Source of the DNA: a virus
Direction: 5' to 3' (one strand)
IMG/VR virus record: IMGVR_UViG_3300030107_007542
Location: 129,779-193,778 of that record
DNA length: 64,000 bases
The translations under genes and the position numbers were made by a program. The notes beneath the pieces are model-generated. The model saw only the letters and a program-made list of their open reading frames with translations, searched no databases and had not been told where the DNA came from. Below are positions 1 to 8,008 of the stretch, piece by piece (within the stretch, counting starts at the first letter, position 1; the number at the start of each line of letters is the position of its first letter).

Positions 1-1121
1 TATTCACGGCCTAGTCGGCCGAGTTCATCACGCTCTTCTTGGGACTTCAAAAACATTTCCTTCATAGCGCCCACTACATCTGCTTCTGACAGCCGATCTT
101 CATAAATATATGGTACGGTTTGCGAACCAATCACCGCCTTAGATGTTGGCTCGATACCTATCCCGAAGGTGGTAGTGCCATCTGTAATCTGATCCTGCAT
201 TCCTCCTGTGAGGTTTACAATGATGGGCGTCTCGCATGCTAAAGATTCCAGTGTCGCGAGGCCGAAACCCTCCGCGTCAGAAATATTAATGGTGCAGTCG
301 ACCGCGTTGTATAGTAACGCTAGATTTGCAGCATCCATCTTTTCTCGGGAAAACAATACTTCGCCGTTTTTCAGCCCAAGCTCCGCGATGATGGCTTCCA
401 GGTCTTGACCATTGGGGTCTTTAGGTTCCGTATGCATGATAAGGACCGCCTTGTCATGACCCACTTCGTCCAAGAATTTCTTAAACCAGAAGATCAAGGT
501 TCCCGACTGTTTACGGCGAGCGTTGCGGTTGTTCCAGAAAAAATAAAACTTATCAGGATCGAAGCGACCCTTCGTAAAATCATTGAGAAGTGGTGAATCT
601 ACCTTCTTAAAAATATCCATATCTACTGCATGAGGAAGATAGGTAGAATCGACATCCGGGGCAACATTCTGAACTATGTCGTATGTAAGCTTAGAGATGC
701 ACGCGATGTGATCATTAGAATCATAATATGGCTTATTGAAATGCGGATAAGGGTAGTTGTCCCACACATGATAATAAACCATAGGGACCTGGGCACGGAT
801 TTCATTCTCGATACCCCACAACCATTCATAAAAGCGTGGATCGGTCATAAACCAGAGGATATCGGGCTTTTGCTGGCCAATCATAGCACGGACTTGGTCA
901 GGATTGCCATATCCATCAACCGGCCAAATAATCCAGTCTTCATCCCACTTCTCTGTCTTTTGTGGGTTATGGTCTGGATGAGAGATTGCACCCCCAAACG
1001 ACACAAACTGGTACTTTCCTGTTTTAAGCATGCCTTCAATCATATACTTAGTTTGAGTGCCTACCCCCGAAGGCGAAAGAGGATGGTCACTGATCGTAAA
1101 GATCTTAATTTTATCTGACAT
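1..1121 (-). CDS. Glycosyltransferase, GT4-like (3' end outside window)
   Basis: Reading the minus strand from the ATG at 1121 gives a frame open to the window edge, about 373 residues, so the C-terminus is missing. The start MSDKIKIFTISDHPLSPSGV and the segment SDAEGFGLATLESLACETPI (about residue 280) match GT-B family 4 glycosyltransferases: a Gly-rich N-terminal loop and the E-G-F-G-L-x-x-x-E donor-binding motif. It probably transfers a sugar from a nucleotide donor in the cytoplasm, for surface glycan or DNA/virion decoration. The acceptor cannot be read. The nearby heptose-type nucleotidylyltransferase (4118) and the phosphomannomutase (50835) suggest a small sugar-nucleotide set. Confidence 0.85.
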   Translation of the reverse strand, partial: MSDKIKIFTISDHPLSPSGVGTQTKYMIEGMLKTGKYQFVSFGGAISHPDHNPQKTEKWDEDWIIWPVDGYGNPDQVRAMIGQQKPDILWFMTDPRFYEWLWGIENEIRAQVPMVYYHVWDNYPYPHFNKPYYDSNDHIACISKLTYDIVQNVAPDVDSTYLPHAVDMDIFKKVDSPLLNDFTKGRFDPDKFYFFWNNRNARRKQSGTLIFWFKKFLDEVGHDKAVLIMHTEPKDPNGQDLEAIIAELGLKNGEVLFSREKMDAANLALLYNAVDCTINISDAEGFGLATLESLACETPIIVNLTGGMQDQITDGTTTFGIGIEPTSKAVIGSQTVPYIYEDRLSEADVVGAMKEMFLKSQEERDELGRLGRE

Positions 1122-1130
1122 ATGGATTCC

Positions 1131-1910
1131 TTATTTACAATGTTCGGTTTTGTAAAGTTTGCAACGATACGGTTTTTCACACGACAGCCGATTTTTAATC
1201 GAGAATCGTTTAGAAATATTATAAATTGCTTGGTATAGAAGTTTAAGAGCGTTCTCAGTTTTTTTCTCACCGCTCGTTACTTTAAATAGCTCCACGCGGT
1301 TTTTAGATGCCGTTCTTTTTAAGAGAGCAAAATGCGTTTCAACTTTTTGAGGGTCGATTTTGTGCTTTAAACAAAAGAAATGTTTATACAAAGTGAGTTG
1401 ATATGTAACTATTTTTTGACTCTTGCGTCGTGAGTCCCACCCCCATGAACATGTCTTCCAATCAAACAGATGGTACGTGTCTCCTACTTTGACAACAGCA
1501 TCAACAAAGCCCTTGAAGTGAATGTTAAAATTTTCAATAGGTACATAAAGCTTTTCCTCCGAGGAAAAAACTTCATAATCTCCAAAATAATCTTCCAAAG
1601 CACCATCGATTTCAGATAAGATTGCCGGTGCACAAGATTTCATCTGTTCTACATTCTTGGGGTTGACTTCGATGTTTTTTTCCATTAACTCTTGGAGTTG
1701 CTTGTCGAAGCCTATCTGGAACATCTCCTTCTCGTTGATATTCTCTTTTAAAAGTTTTTTCTCACAAACTTCATGCATAGCAGTACCGAAGGCGGTATGC
1801 TCATTCCCCTCAAACGGTGAAATTCTCTCGATCCAGGCTTTCTTATGATAATGGGGGCATGTGGCCCAGTCTTTTAGTTCGGAATAGGATATATGTTCAC
1901 GCGTCGTCAT
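1131..1910 (-). CDS. PD-(D/E)XK nuclease, RecB/Cas4-like
   Basis: 259 aa. The N-terminus has YSELKDWATCPHYHKKAWIE, a Cas4/RecB-type opening with a first cysteine. Then come AFGTAMHEVCE (His of motif I), FKGFVDAVV (Asp) and YHLFDWKTCS (D-x-K), followed by the Q-x-x-x-Y-type QLTLYKHF. The C-terminus carries spaced cysteines (LSCEKPYRCKLYKTEHCK) that could close an Fe-S cluster with the N-terminal Cys, as in Cas4/AddB. Similar nucleases occur in T4-like marine phages and are thought to process DNA ends in replication or recombination. The ATG at 1910 lies inside the end of the zincin gene (14-nt overlap), so translation is probably coupled. Confidence 0.8.
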   Translation of the reverse strand: MTTREHISYSELKDWATCPHYHKKAWIERISPFEGNEHTAFGTAMHEVCEKKLLKENINEKEMFQIGFDKQLQELMEKNIEVNPKNVEQMKSCAPAILSEIDGALEDYFGDYEVFSSEEKLYVPIENFNIHFKGFVDAVVKVGDTYHLFDWKTCSWGWDSRRKSQKIVTYQLTLYKHFFCLKHKIDPQKVETHFALLKRTASKNRVELFKVTSGEKKTENALKLLYQAIYNISKRFSIKNRLSCEKPYRCKLYKTEHCK

Positions 1911-2514
1911 TAAGTATATTATCAATCTTTTGGTAGAGTACGGGGCTTATCGCTTTTACAAGACCAGGGCCGTCGAGGAAAAACTTTTCAAATCCATTAG
2001 CAAAGTACTCCTGAATAGAAGTAGCCCCATATGGAGATGCAAAAAGCCCCATGGTCAAATTAAGCAACATAGGATATCCTACCACATCTGACAGGAATTC
2101 GTCAAACTTTTTATTATATTCAGTAAAATCATAGAGAAGAGGATTTATCGTAAACCCTTCTGCTTCTAAGATATCTTTTAGTCGACGGCGCTTTCCTAAG
2201 AATTCTTGTAGGAGTCTATCATCATAGATCTCCCACGCGCGATCGACCTCTAAGGAGTGAGCCACCTCATGTATAAAGTTCTCCAAGATATCAAAATTAG
2301 TGGGTTCGGACCCTGTAATATAGATGGCGCCGTTAGTAAAGGCCGCATTGCGCCCCGAGAGTTCAGCAAACGCGCCAATATAGACAACCTCGACATTTCG
2401 CAGTAGCCCGGGCGCTAAGACCCCTTCTACCTCCCGACAAAAGACAGGTATATCCACTGAAGGCAACGTTTCCGATAGTACAAAAACCGGAATATTATAA
2501 ATGTAATATTCCAT
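1897..2514 (-). CDS. Zincin-like metallopeptidase
   Basis: 205 aa. NFIHEVAHSLEVD (about residue 82) gives an H-E-x-x-H zinc site and SIQEYFANGFEKFFL near the C-terminus supplies a plausible downstream Glu ligand, an arrangement resembling the anthrax lethal factor/ATLF type of zincin. There is no signal peptide, so it should be cytoplasmic or virion-borne. The substrate is unknown. The start overlaps the stop of the upstream gene by one base, and its end overlaps the nuclease start. The peptidase fold is supported by motif; family placement is inference. Confidence 0.6.
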   Translation of the reverse strand: MEYYIYNIPVFVLSETLPSVDIPVFCREVEGVLAPGLLRNVEVVYIGAFAELSGRNAAFTNGAIYITGSEPTNFDILENFIHEVAHSLEVDRAWEIYDDRLLQEFLGKRRRLKDILEAEGFTINPLLYDFTEYNKKFDEFLSDVVGYPMLLNLTMGLFASPYGATSIQEYFANGFEKFFLDGPGLVKAISPVLYQKIDNILNDDA

Positions 2515-2762
2515 TATTCGTCTGTATTAAATTCTTCTACATCATCTAATGCTTGTGTATATCCCCGAAGGTAATTTTCCTCAGCTACTGGCAGAAGGAA
2601 TTCTGGAAAATCCGTGCTAAACACATCTACTACCATTTCCACAGTCACCTCATCATTCTCGGGCTGCAGCTTAGTTCCTACGTATTCGACAATCAATTCT
2701 TTGAGCGGATTGTTTTTTGAAACGGGGATTATCAGATTGGGGTTTTTATCTACTTTTTTCAT
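2514..2762 (-). CDS. Conserved T4-like phage protein of unknown function
   Basis: 82 aa with the ATG at 2762 (MKKVDKNPN). The core NPLKELIVEYVGTKLQPEND followed by EVTVEMVVDVFSTDFPEFLL and a C-terminal EENYLRGYTQALDDVE is a pattern I recognise from many T4-like cyanophage and marine phage genomes, where it is annotated only as hypothetical. It is acidic and probably all-helical, with no membrane segment. It lies directly downstream of the PhoH gene (7-bp gap), so the two are probably co-transcribed. Confidence 0.8.
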   Translation of the reverse strand: MKKVDKNPNLIIPVSKNNPLKELIVEYVGTKLQPENDEVTVEMVVDVFSTDFPEFLLPVAEENYLRGYTQALDDVEEFNTDE

Positions 2763-2769
2763 TTTTCTC

Positions 2770-4086
2770 TCACAAATTACTAGCGGCAAAGGTCGCGACC
2801 TTCGAGCGTTCGCCCTTATGAAGAGTCACATGTGCAGCAAGTTCAAAATCCTTAAATTTTTCTACTGCATGAGTTAAGCCGTTCGAAGTAGCATCAATAT
2901 ACACATTATCAATCTGCTCTACGTCTCCGGTTAACACAATCTTGGTACCTTCACCTACTCTAGTTATTATAGTCTTTAGTTCGTGGGTTGTCAAGTTTTG
3001 TGCTTCATCAATAATGATAAAAGCATTCGAAATTGATCGACCACGAATGTAAGTCAATGCTTCTATCTCTATTGTACCCTTTTGCATATAAATGTCAAGA
3101 GTTACTTTATCATTTCCCATTAAAAACTGTAGATTATCCTGAATTGGCATCAACCAGGGTGACATTTTCTCTTCCATGGTCCCGGGAAGAAAACCAATAT
3201 CCTTTCCAAGCGGCTGTACGGGCCGTGAAACGATTACGCGTGAATATATTTGGTTGCGCTCGTCTATCGTCTGTTCAAGCCCTGCAGCGATGGCACAGAT
3301 CGTCTTACCGCTACCTGCCTTGCCGATTGCACTTACTACTTCTATAGAAGGATCCATAAGAGCGTCGAGGAGGAATTGCTGTTCTTTGTTTCGAGGAGTA
3401 ATTCCCCATATTTTAGATTTACCCGGGAGAAGCTGTTTAAGAGGAGTGGCCTTGTTCGTGAATCGACCTAAAGCCGTTTTCTTTTCATTAGCATTAGAAA
3501 CCATCATGACGTATTGATTGGGACAAAGAGGGTGCTCATCTATATAAACATTTTTCTTCTCATAAAATTGGTCAATCTTCTGGTCATCGACCAACACTGA
3601 AGTATATCCTTCAAATATGCTTTCACTGCTATCAACAACCTGATTGTTCTGAAAGTCTTCGGAAGTCACTCCCACCGCGTCAGCAATGACTCGCATATTA
3701 ATGTCACGCGAAACTAAAATTACTTTACGGTTTTCTTGTTTGTGAAATTTTAAGGCCGTGGCAATAATGAGATGATCTGGAACTCGTACGTCCAGATCTG
3801 AGGGGAGGTCTTCGGTTATACCATGAGAACTCACCGACTTTATGATGCCATGGCCTTTTCTTAGCCGCACACCTGTATCGATGGATCCCTTGGAACGAAG
3901 CTCATCCCAAATACGAATGATTTTGCGAGCTTGTGCTCCAACAGCATCTTGGCGTTTTTTGTGTTTATCAATTTCCTCAAATACTTTTAGAGGAACATAG
4001 ATATCATTATTTTTGAAAGCATAGATGCATTCTGCATTTGTCAGGTAGACACTGGTGTCTAACACATAAATTTTTTTTCGACTCAT
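2770..4086 (-). CDS. PIN-PhoH family ATPase
   Basis: 438 aa. The N-terminal PIN domain starts with KKIYVLDTSVYL (Asp ligand) and continues with FEEIDKHKKRQD. The C-terminal PhoH ATPase has Walker A SAIGKAGSGKT (about residue 237), SRPVQPLGKDIGFLPG, the IRGRS motif, Walker B FIIIDEAQN and sensor-like VLTGDVEQID. The two-domain arrangement is that of YlaK/PhoH2 proteins, which couple RNA unwinding to RNA cleavage; PhoH is frequent in marine phages. The ATG at 4086 (MSRKKIYV) is chosen because an SD-like AGGG lies just upstream and the upstream codons overlap the next gene. A TTGACA-N16-TACAAT sequence inside the gene (3071-3098) may be an internal promoter. Confidence 0.92.
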   Translation of the reverse strand: MSRKKIYVLDTSVYLTNAECIYAFKNNDIYVPLKVFEEIDKHKKRQDAVGAQARKIIRIWDELRSKGSIDTGVRLRKGHGIIKSVSSHGITEDLPSDLDVRVPDHLIIATALKFHKQENRKVILVSRDINMRVIADAVGVTSEDFQNNQVVDSSESIFEGYTSVLVDDQKIDQFYEKKNVYIDEHPLCPNQYVMMVSNANEKKTALGRFTNKATPLKQLLPGKSKIWGITPRNKEQQFLLDALMDPSIEVVSAIGKAGSGKTICAIAAGLEQTIDERNQIYSRVIVSRPVQPLGKDIGFLPGTMEEKMSPWLMPIQDNLQFLMGNDKVTLDIYMQKGTIEIEALTYIRGRSISNAFIIIDEAQNLTTHELKTIITRVGEGTKIVLTGDVEQIDNVYIDATSNGLTHAVEKFKDFELAAHVTLHKGERSKVATFAASNL

Positions 4087-4117
4087 ATGGACCCTATACA
4101 GTAAATAGGGCTTTCTC

Positions 4118-4639
4118 CTAATAGTCCCCCTTCTTAGCCACATCTCCGGCGGCTAAGATCTCTACTCGGGACGGTTTTACTTCGATTCCATCGATTTCCT
4201 CTGGTGTTTTGTTGACCATGCCAGAGTCGTTTACTAAGGTGGAGGAGCTTTGAATTTTGCCTCCTCCAACATTCCACAACATTTCAATCCCTTCTATGTC
4301 ACATACGTTCATTTCTGGGGTGTTATCGGTCTTACGATCGCCACCATTGGCGAAATAGTCTGGCTTAATACGGCGTAGTGCCTCGCAGACGCTATTATCT
4401 GAATCTTCTACATGCGTGGTTTTTGTCACGCAACCAAAGCCTTCAAGAATCTCACAACGCTCCTTAAAAGGCATAAATATATATCCTTTTTTTCTCATGA
4501 GCCACTCATCTGAATTAACGATTACAATAAGATTTCCATGCTTGGCAGCTTCTTCCATCATCCGTAAATGACCAATGTGAACGGGATCGAATCCTCCCGA
4601 GACACAAACTGTAGTATAAGGGGTGCTAGGTGTCGGCAT
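4118..4639 (-). CDS. Cytidylyltransferase-like nucleotidylyltransferase (RfaE2/HldE C-domain type)
   Basis: 173 aa. VSGGFDPVHIGHLRMMEEA contains the nucleotidylyltransferase H-x-G-H motif, followed by IVIVNSDEWLMRKKGYIFMP and FKERCEILEG. This is the pattern of D-glycero-beta-D-manno-heptose-1-phosphate adenylyltransferase. The C-terminal GGGKIQSSSTLV resembles the S/T-containing loop that contacts the nucleotide. It probably activates a sugar or polyol phosphate with ATP or CTP. The start is the ATG at 4639, 5 nt after AGGAGG. It partners plausibly with the glycosyltransferase at the left edge, but the sugar cannot be inferred. Confidence 0.85.
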   Translation of the reverse strand: MPTPSTPYTTVCVSGGFDPVHIGHLRMMEEAAKHGNLIVIVNSDEWLMRKKGYIFMPFKERCEILEGFGCVTKTTHVEDSDNSVCEALRRIKPDYFANGGDRKTDNTPEMNVCDIEGIEMLWNVGGGKIQSSSTLVNDSGMVNKTPEEIDGIEVKPSRVEILAAGDVAKKGDY

Positions 4640-4910
4640 TGGAGCCTCCTGGGGCAAATGAAGCGGATTCTTCTTCGGTAGTCAAGAAGTGCCTTTCTAG
4701 AGCAGCCATTGCTTCCTCTGCTTCTGCTAGTTCTTTCGTAGCCGTCACTATCTCGGAAACCAAGTCAGCATGGTCTCCAATAGCTATTGGCTTATGTAAG
4801 TAGATGTCAAGAGTGGCTAAAGCTCTTTGCCTTCGAGAGTCAAATTCTGCAAGCGTGGCTCGAAGGAGCTGGGATGCTATCCGACTTTGGGTATTATGAT
4901 TATTCGACAT
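4626..4910 (-). CDS. Helical protein of unknown function
   Basis: 94 aa starting MSNNHNTQSRIASQLLRATL (ATG at 4910, right after the tRNA-Asn gene). It is predicted to be a pair of long helices (AEFDSRRQRALATLDIYLHK and VSEIVTATKELAEAEEAMAAL). Its end overlaps the start of the nucleotidylyltransferase by 14 nt. The first residues MSNNH recur in the unrelated small protein at 5777. No function recognised. Confidence 0.6.
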   Translation of the reverse strand: MSNNHNTQSRIASQLLRATLAEFDSRRQRALATLDIYLHKPIAIGDHADLVSEIVTATKELAEAEEAMAALERHFLTTEEESASFAPGGSNADT

Positions 4911-4924
4911 GGGGTTCCTTTCTG

Positions 4925-4999
4925 TGGCTGCGGCGGCGGGGCTCGAACCTGCAACCGTTCGGTTAACAGCCGAATGCTCTACCATTGAGCTACACCGCA
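4925..4999 (-). tRNA. tRNA-Asn (GTT)
   Basis: The minus strand folds into a full cloverleaf: acceptor TGCGGTG/CGCCGCA, D arm with AGCTCAATGGTAGAGC, anticodon stem TTCGG/CCGAA with loop CTGTTAA (anticodon GTT), and a T arm with TTCGAGC containing one mismatch. The discriminator is G and the CCA end is encoded at 4927-4925. Confidence 0.95.
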
Positions 5000-5263
5000 T
5001 TAATCTTCTCTTTGCAAGTATACTACATTTCCTTCTTGTTTAAAAGCTTTTATTTCATCTACTATATCTTCCATGTCCTCAACTTCCCATGGCATTGGTA
5101 TGAGGCCATGATGCGACATTCCCACTTCAAGATAATTTAAACGCTTCCATATATGTAAGTTAATTTCTTCCTGATTGTTGCGGATTTTTGTAACTCCCCA
5201 TAGAATAGCAAAGTTAAACATAAATCCTAAAGTCGCTATAAAAAAAACAAATTCTACAGTCAT
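5000..5263 (-). CDS. Small membrane-anchored protein
   Basis: 87 aa, start ATG at 5263 just after the tRNA-Thr 3' end. Residues 3-22 (VEFVFFIATLGFMFNFAILW) form one transmembrane segment. The remainder is a charged cytoplasmic tail with a helical EDMEDIVDEIKAFKQ. It is sandwiched between tRNA-Thr and tRNA-Asn with no spare bases. No family recognised. Confidence 0.6.
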   Translation of the reverse strand: MTVEFVFFIATLGFMFNFAILWGVTKIRNNQEEINLHIWKRLNYLEVGMSHHGLIPMPWEVEDMEDIVDEIKAFKQEGNVVYLQRED

Positions 5264-5270
5264 AATAATT

Positions 5271-5346
5271 TGGTGCCGGCACACGGGTTCGAACCGCGGA
5301 CCTGCTGTTTACAAGACAGCTGCTCTACCAACTGAGCTATGCCGGC
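5271..5346 (-). tRNA. tRNA-Thr (TGT)
   Basis: Complete cloverleaf on the minus strand: acceptor GCCGGCA/TGCCGGC, D arm AGCTCAGTTGGTAGAGC, anticodon stem GCTGT/ACAGC with loop CTTGTAA (anticodon TGT), T loop TTCGAAC. Discriminator A; CCA is encoded. The 5' end overlaps the stop of the gene at 5337 by ten bases. Confidence 0.96.
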
Positions 5347-5549
5347 TGCTTGATCCATACTATACTTAATGGCAAGTAATTCTCTGGAGATGTAATCTTA
5401 ACAGCTCTGTACCCTTCGAATCCAATCCATGGCATTCCTACAACTTCGAGAGCCAGTGTTGTTTCGTATTTATCCTCAAAGTTCGGATAGTAAAAATTAT
5501 AATGGCCCTTTTGTGAGCCATAACAAGTGGTTCCCTTTGGAATTATCAT
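5337..5549 (-). CDS. Small protein of unknown function
   Basis: 70 aa. It starts MIIPKGTTCYGSQKGHYNFY and ends IVWIKQPA, with the TAG stop falling within the first bases of tRNA-Thr. Aromatic-rich and probably a small beta protein. The tRNA overlap is unusual but short. No family recognised. Confidence 0.5.
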   Translation of the reverse strand: MIIPKGTTCYGSQKGHYNFYYPNFEDKYETTLALEVVGMPWIGFEGYRAVKITSPENYLPLSIVWIKQPA

Positions 5550-5563
5550 AACATTTTCTTTCT

Positions 5564-5773
5564 TTAGTCGCCTATATCTACACTATAGGAATAGGTTACG
5601 ATTACGTAATAACCCTCAAACGTGCCCGGAGCGATCTTTCGAATTATATGAGCTTTTTCTTTACTGTCTGTGTGTATGTAAAGGGTGGGGCCCAGGGTGC
5701 CATTTCTAAAGTCATAATTCCACTCAGGATCTAACTCTATGGCTGCTTTTAAAATGATCTCATCTTTTAACAA
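5564..5773 (-). CDS. Small protein of unknown function
   Basis: 69 aa from a TTG at 5773 (MLKDEIILKAAIELDPEWN), three bases after the preceding stop. It contains GPTLYIHTDSKEKAHIIRKI and a tyrosine-rich tail (YYVIVTYSYSVD). It lies in the tRNA-containing transcription unit that begins at the promoter near 6033. No function recognised. Confidence 0.5.
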   Translation of the reverse strand: MLKDEIILKAAIELDPEWNYDFRNGTLGPTLYIHTDSKEKAHIIRKIAPGTFEGYYVIVTYSYSVDIGD

Positions 5774-5776
5774 GTC

Positions 5777-5971
5777 TTACTCTTTTCGTTTGCGACGAAC
5801 TTTCTTGTGCAACTTTTCAAAAAGCAGCTTTTTCCAGAGAGTTCCTTCTATTTCCTCTTTCGGCATGTCAAGCGAATAAAGACCAGCTAGAAGTAGTCTA
5901 ATTTCCCTATTTGACAAATAGATAGTTTTAAGAAAAGCCGGTAGCTTTTTTTCATGGTGATTGTTAGACAT
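5777..5971 (-). CDS. Small basic helical protein
   Basis: 64 aa, MSNNHHEKKLPAFLKTIYLS onward, ending in a strongly basic tail (LHKKVRRKRKE). It is the first gene behind the promoter at 6033-6061. The MSNNH start resembles that of the gene at 4626. It could bind nucleic acid, judged only by charge. Confidence 0.55.
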   Translation of the reverse strand: MSNNHHEKKLPAFLKTIYLSNREIRLLLAGLYSLDMPKEEIEGTLWKKLLFEKLHKKVRRKRKE

Positions 5972-6032
5972 ACAATATTTGGCTCCGTACTAATTAGCCG
6001 GCCTCATGTGTTTCCTCTTTATTCATTTTAAC

Positions 6033-6061
6033 AGTATAAAGGAAAACTTTTCACCTGTCAA
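6033..6061 (-). promoter_or_regulatory. Sigma-70-type promoter
   Basis: Minus strand TTGACA, 17-bp spacer, TATACT. Drives the small genes and two tRNAs from 5971 to about 4118. It sits immediately downstream of the terminator at 6062, so it restarts transcription. Confidence 0.8.
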
Positions 6062-6087
6062 TAAAAAACCCCCTCCGAAGAGGGGGC
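6062..6087 (-). terminator. Rho-independent terminator
   Basis: On the minus strand CCCCCTC-TTCG-GAGGGGG followed by a T run: a seven-pair GC stem with a UUCG tetraloop. Ends the transcript of the structural-type gene at 6113. Confidence 0.92.
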
Positions 6088-6112
6088 AAAATATAGAATA
6101 TTTTATTTTAAA

Positions 6113-6619
6113 CTAAGCCAGTCGATAGACAACATAAGCCTCTGAGCCAGAAGTTACGTTTGTAAACCGCATGCGGAACAGGCCAGAGCCTGATCCACGA
6201 ATACCAGCGACCAATTGACTGTCAACAACCATAAGACCAACGGCGCTGCCGCCGGTGCCCACTGCGACTGTGATTTTTTCATCAGCTGCACTGGTAGCAT
6301 CATTAATAACCACAAAGTCAATGCAATCGTTCACTGCAACGTTGTTCACTCCAGCAACCGCAAGAGCGGCCGTTGGAAGAGTCCAAGTGGCGTTCCCCTC
6401 AGGATCATCATGAAGAATTCCTGTCACAATCTCAGCAATAGTAATTGTCTGAGCTGAAGCGCCTGGTGTGGCGGGGGCCGGATACTTTACAACCAGCCCT
6501 GGGGCGGTGGTAGCGTTCCCACGGGCAAATATTGTTCCGGATGTGGTAGCCTTACGAACTACCAGATCCATTGCAGGGCCCATCTGCTTTCTTAGTAAAT
6601 TTACTGCTCTTTTACTCAT
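6113..6619 (-). CDS. Putative virion structural (head decoration/fibre-type) protein
   Basis: 168 aa, rich in Ala, Gly, Thr and Val. The segment starting ITIAEIVTGILHDDPEGNAT and continuing WTLPTAALAVA, then IDFVVINDATSAADEKITVA and VGTGGSAVG, matches a beta-rich repeat type I associate with phage surface or head-decoration proteins (threonine-leucine-proline-threonine-alanine core). It has a strong SD (AGGAGG) and its own terminator, consistent with high expression. The structural role is inferred from composition. Confidence 0.6.
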   Translation of the reverse strand: MSKRAVNLLRKQMGPAMDLVVRKATTSGTIFARGNATTAPGLVVKYPAPATPGASAQTITIAEIVTGILHDDPEGNATWTLPTAALAVAGVNNVAVNDCIDFVVINDATSAADEKITVAVGTGGSAVGLMVVDSQLVAGIRGSGSGLFRMRFTNVTSGSEAYVVYRLA

Positions 6620-6738
6620 TTTATTCCCTCCTATAGGTTTTGTTTTGTAATAATTATTATCTATAAAATCCCCGGAGGTCCGGTTCTTATACGTTATATT
6701 TAGTGAGGGAAGCTGTCTTTAGACTAAATTTTATCTTC

Positions 6739-6999
6739 CTAATGAATAAGCCTTGCGATGACCAAATAATGAGGCCCTCGCTTAACAACTTTGGTTTCCA
6801 TTAAAACGTTACATACGGTGTCTGTGCATTGTTCTCTGTGATCCAACCATTGCTTAAGATATTCGGTAGCTGGTTTCTTTGTTTTAAAGACAAAAGGCGC
6901 CATCCAATCCCAACCAGGAACTGTCTTTTGAATTTTCTCCATCTCCTCCAAGTCCTCAATAACTGTGGATAGGCGAGGATTTTCCGTAATATTAAACAT
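6739..6999 (-). CDS. Small protein of unknown function
   Basis: 86 aa. It starts MFNITENPRLSTVIEDLEEM and has tryptophan-rich central residues (GWDWMAPFVF). The start codon overlaps the stop of the gene upstream, so it belongs to the 6739-8527 co-directional run. The 119 bases between it and 6619 hold no gene. No family recognised. Confidence 0.5.
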   Translation of the reverse strand: MFNITENPRLSTVIEDLEEMEKIQKTVPGWDWMAPFVFKTKKPATEYLKQWLDHREQCTDTVCNVLMETKVVKRGPHYLVIARLIH

Positions 7000-7241
7000 T
7001 ACCTCTTTTTCCTTTTGTTTTTCTTAGGAGACTCTGGTGATGTTTTAGCCGGATCCAGGCGAGTTTTGACAGCAAAAAACTGGCTATTGCGAGGGCCCAT
7101 TACATGTACCTTAACTTGCATTGTATCAGTTTCAGTCAATAATCCATTTCGGTGAAGATCAGCCTCCGCATACGTCTTGCAACGACGTACGATTTTCCAA
7201 CGAGGACCTTCAGTGTGTTTCGTTTCTTCTGTTTGAGTCAT
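6999..7241 (-). CDS. Small basic protein of unknown function
   Basis: 80 aa from the ATG at 7241 (MTQTEETKHTEGPRWKIVRR), preceded by GGAGTCAGC as SD. It ends in a lysine/arginine tail (SPKKNKRKKR). The start sits in an ATGA overlap with the upstream gene. The core EADLHRNGLL and MQVKVHVMGP suggests a small alpha/beta fold. Confidence 0.55.
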   Translation of the reverse strand: MTQTEETKHTEGPRWKIVRRCKTYAEADLHRNGLLTETDTMQVKVHVMGPRNSQFFAVKTRLDPAKTSPESPKKNKRKKR

Positions 7242-7468
7242 GCTGACTCCTTCCATAGTATAGTGGCGTCTTCTGGCCAATAAATTTGTTCACCAGTGCC
7301 TACTACCAATATTTTATATACTGTAATTGATTTGTCAAGAACTAATCCAATAAATCTTTTGGGCTTATGAGCTATGTGATCAAAACGCCGAGCTTCATCG
7401 ACACATATCACTAGATCTCCTACCGTCGCTGCCTTAGACCTTCCGTATCCCAACCGCCCATCATCCAC
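7238..7468 (-). CDS. GDLV-domain protein (start uncertain)
   Basis: Up to 76 aa. TVGDLVICVDEARRFDH, then FIGLVLDKSITVYKILVVG and IYWPEDATILW, reproduce the G-D-L-V / G-x-V / V-x-V-x-x / W order of the paralogous family amplified at 36-41 kb. The frame begins inside the end of the matrixin gene. The true start may be a weak codon near the GDLV motif, because the only ATG is 48 nt inside the upstream gene. Function unknown. Confidence 0.5.
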   Translation of the reverse strand: MDDGRLGYGRSKAATVGDLVICVDEARRFDHIAHKPKRFIGLVLDKSITVYKILVVGTGEQIYWPEDATILWKESA

Positions 7469-8001
7469 TTTTCATTCATGAGGTGATTAATTTTATTATA
7501 ATGAAGAAACCCTAAAGCATGCCCTAACTCGTGCTCCAAAACAGTTTCTCTTACGTCGGGCCTTAAATAGATGACTGCGTATTCCACCTGATTTGTCGCG
7601 TTATCAATAAAGAAATGTGTCTGTGCTAAGGCTGTTTCTTCCATTTTTATGCCCAAGGTTACCATGTGAATTATAATATAACCTTTGGGGTTCTCGCTTA
7701 AGCATTTATTCATTGGATCGTGCTTATACTGAGTATTGTAGAAACGATAACCTAGGTCTTTCCAGAATCTTACGGCCTTATCTACTTCGGTCTTTTTTAC
7801 TGGTGCATGTTCACAAACAATCACTGTAGGGGTCAGTCCCCAGCGCGCGGCCTGCGGTGGCTTATCATTAACAAGAGGTATTCTGTCGTAGTTGCTAATG
7901 TAAGGTCCTGCGGTAACTGGCTTCGATGATAAAACAACAATCAAACTGAAGCAAACAACATAGATTAAGGCTGCGCAGCCTATCCGTATAGTATCACTCA
8001 T
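7420..8001 (-). CDS. Exported matrixin-like metalloprotease
   Basis: 193 aa. The N-terminus IRIGCAALIYVVCFSLIVVL is a signal peptide or membrane anchor. VLEHELGHALGFLHYNK contains the metzincin H-E-x-x-H-x-x-G-x-x-H zinc motif and NHLMNEKWMM looks like the Met-turn. The preceding FFIDNATNQVEYAVIYLRPD fits a matrixin catalytic domain. It is predicted to act in the periplasm or outside the cell, perhaps on cell-surface protein during exit or entry. The ATG lies directly downstream of the lipoprotein gene at 8009. A secreted metzincin is rare in phages. Confidence 0.8.
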   Translation of the reverse strand: MSDTIRIGCAALIYVVCFSLIVVLSSKPVTAGPYISNYDRIPLVNDKPPQAARWGLTPTVIVCEHAPVKKTEVDKAVRFWKDLGYRFYNTQYKHDPMNKCLSENPKGYIIIHMVTLGIKMEETALAQTHFFIDNATNQVEYAVIYLRPDVRETVLEHELGHALGFLHYNKINHLMNEKWMMGGWDTEGLRQRR

Positions 8002-8008
8002 ATAATAT

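Noticed and set aside
630-1118. Long plus-strand open frame opposite the glycosyltransferase.
   Set aside because: It is the complement of a clear minus-strand GT4 gene; no recognisable motif and no promoter.
4808-4850. Minus-strand TTGACA inside the 4626 gene.
   Set aside because: No acceptable -10 element at 15-19 bases.
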